Of a stretch of DNA of 6,223 bases, positions 6,005-6,223 are shown piece after piece (position 1 is the first letter of the stretch; each line of letters begins with the position of its first letter). Source of the stretch: CAYSPU01 sp964432995 (GTDB lineage Bacteria; Verrucomicrobiota; Verrucomicrobiia; Limisphaerales; JAHDYP01); NCBI GenBank assembly GCA_964432995.1, contig CAYSPU010000309.1, forward strand, positions 1 to 6,223, in the 5' to 3' direction. The translations under genes were made by a program, and so were the position numbers. Under the pieces are notes generated by a model. That model had not been told where the DNA came from. It did no database searches and saw only the letters and a program-made list of their open reading frames with translations.

Positions 6005-6223
6005 ATGAAATACATTTTTGTGACGGGGGGTGTGGTGAGTTCGCTGGGGAAGGGTCTGACGGCCGCCTCCCTGGGCACATTGCTCGAGAACCGCGGGCTG
6101 AAGGTCGCGCTGCAGAAATTCGACCCCTACCTGAACGTCGATCCGGGCACGATGAACCCCTATCAGCACGGGGAGGTGTATGTGCTCGACGACGGCGCGG
6201 AGACCGACCTGGACCTGGGACAC
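6005..6223 (+). CDS. pyrG: CTP synthase, N-terminal fragment (cut by window end)
   Basis: The first 73 residues of CTP synthase, which aminates UTP to CTP with ATP and glutamine. The synthetase-domain P-loop GGVVSSLGKGLTAASLG (8-24) contains Lys16; LQKFDPYLNVDPGTM (36-50) contains Lys38; and QHGEVYVLDDGAETDLDLGH (54-73) contains Asp70. These match E. coli Lys18, Lys40 and Asp72. The glutaminase domain lies beyond the window. ATG 6005 gives MKYIFVTGG, the usual start. No good ribosome binding site is seen. The gene follows kdsB by 49 nt, consistent with co-transcription. The truncation is the window edge, not a broken gene. Confidence 0.96.
   Translation, partial: MKYIFVTGGVVSSLGKGLTAASLGTLLENRGLKVALQKFDPYLNVDPGTMNPYQHGEVYVLDDGAETDLDLGH

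Overview
This is a GC-rich chromosomal window in which six genes, all on the + strand, are separated by intergenic DNA full of inverted repeats. The genes for ADP-heptose and CMP-Kdo synthesis show a Gram-negative cell that makes LPS inner core. The high GC, weak or absent Shine-Dalgarno sequences, zinc-less GmhB variant and repeat-filled spacers make me lean towards Verrucomicrobiota (Limisphaerales/Pedosphaera-like). That placement is inference, because there is no rRNA or other marker here. No plasmid, phage, CRISPR or transposase gene is visible.

Layout: (1) 1-43 is a G homopolymer, probably a sequencing or contig-end artefact. (2) 44-590 holds no recognised gene but contains a perfect 14-bp inverted repeat (427-440/495-508) upstream of the first gene. 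(3) 591-1499 encodes an exported SMP-30/gluconolactonase-like six-bladed propeller enzyme. (4) 1500-2102 is a repeat-rich spacer with element A (inverse orientation) and element C (inverse orientation). (5) 2103-2882 is thiG, without thiS, thiF, thiO or thiH beside it. (6) 2956-3963 is a stand-alone heptose-7-phosphate kinase (rfaE1/hldE N-terminal domain). (7) 3964-4359 is a second repeat-rich spacer with A (direct), a new hairpin element B, and C (direct), whose second half is replaced by poly-G. (8) 4360-4908 is gmhB. (9) 4909-5214 is a spacer with mutually exclusive hairpins and a plausible sigma70-type promoter. (10) 5215-5955 is kdsB. (11) 6005-6223 is the 5' end of pyrG, cut by the window edge.

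How the genes work together: the rfaE1 kinase makes heptose 1,7-bisphosphate, GmhB removes the 7-phosphate, and a nucleotidyltransferase not in this window would make ADP-heptose. KdsB activates Kdo with CTP, and PyrG supplies CTP, so the right half is an LPS inner-core precursor cluster. ThiG (thiamin thiazole) and the SMP-30 protein are not functionally linked to it.

I see no clear undescribed protein system. The most unusual content is non-coding. Two 83-bp A elements have arms identical base for base in opposite orientation but diverged loops. The B hairpin has compensatory base-pair swaps. A short ccatgaacc motif recurs at the edges of different repeats. Poly-G tracts interrupt the repeats.
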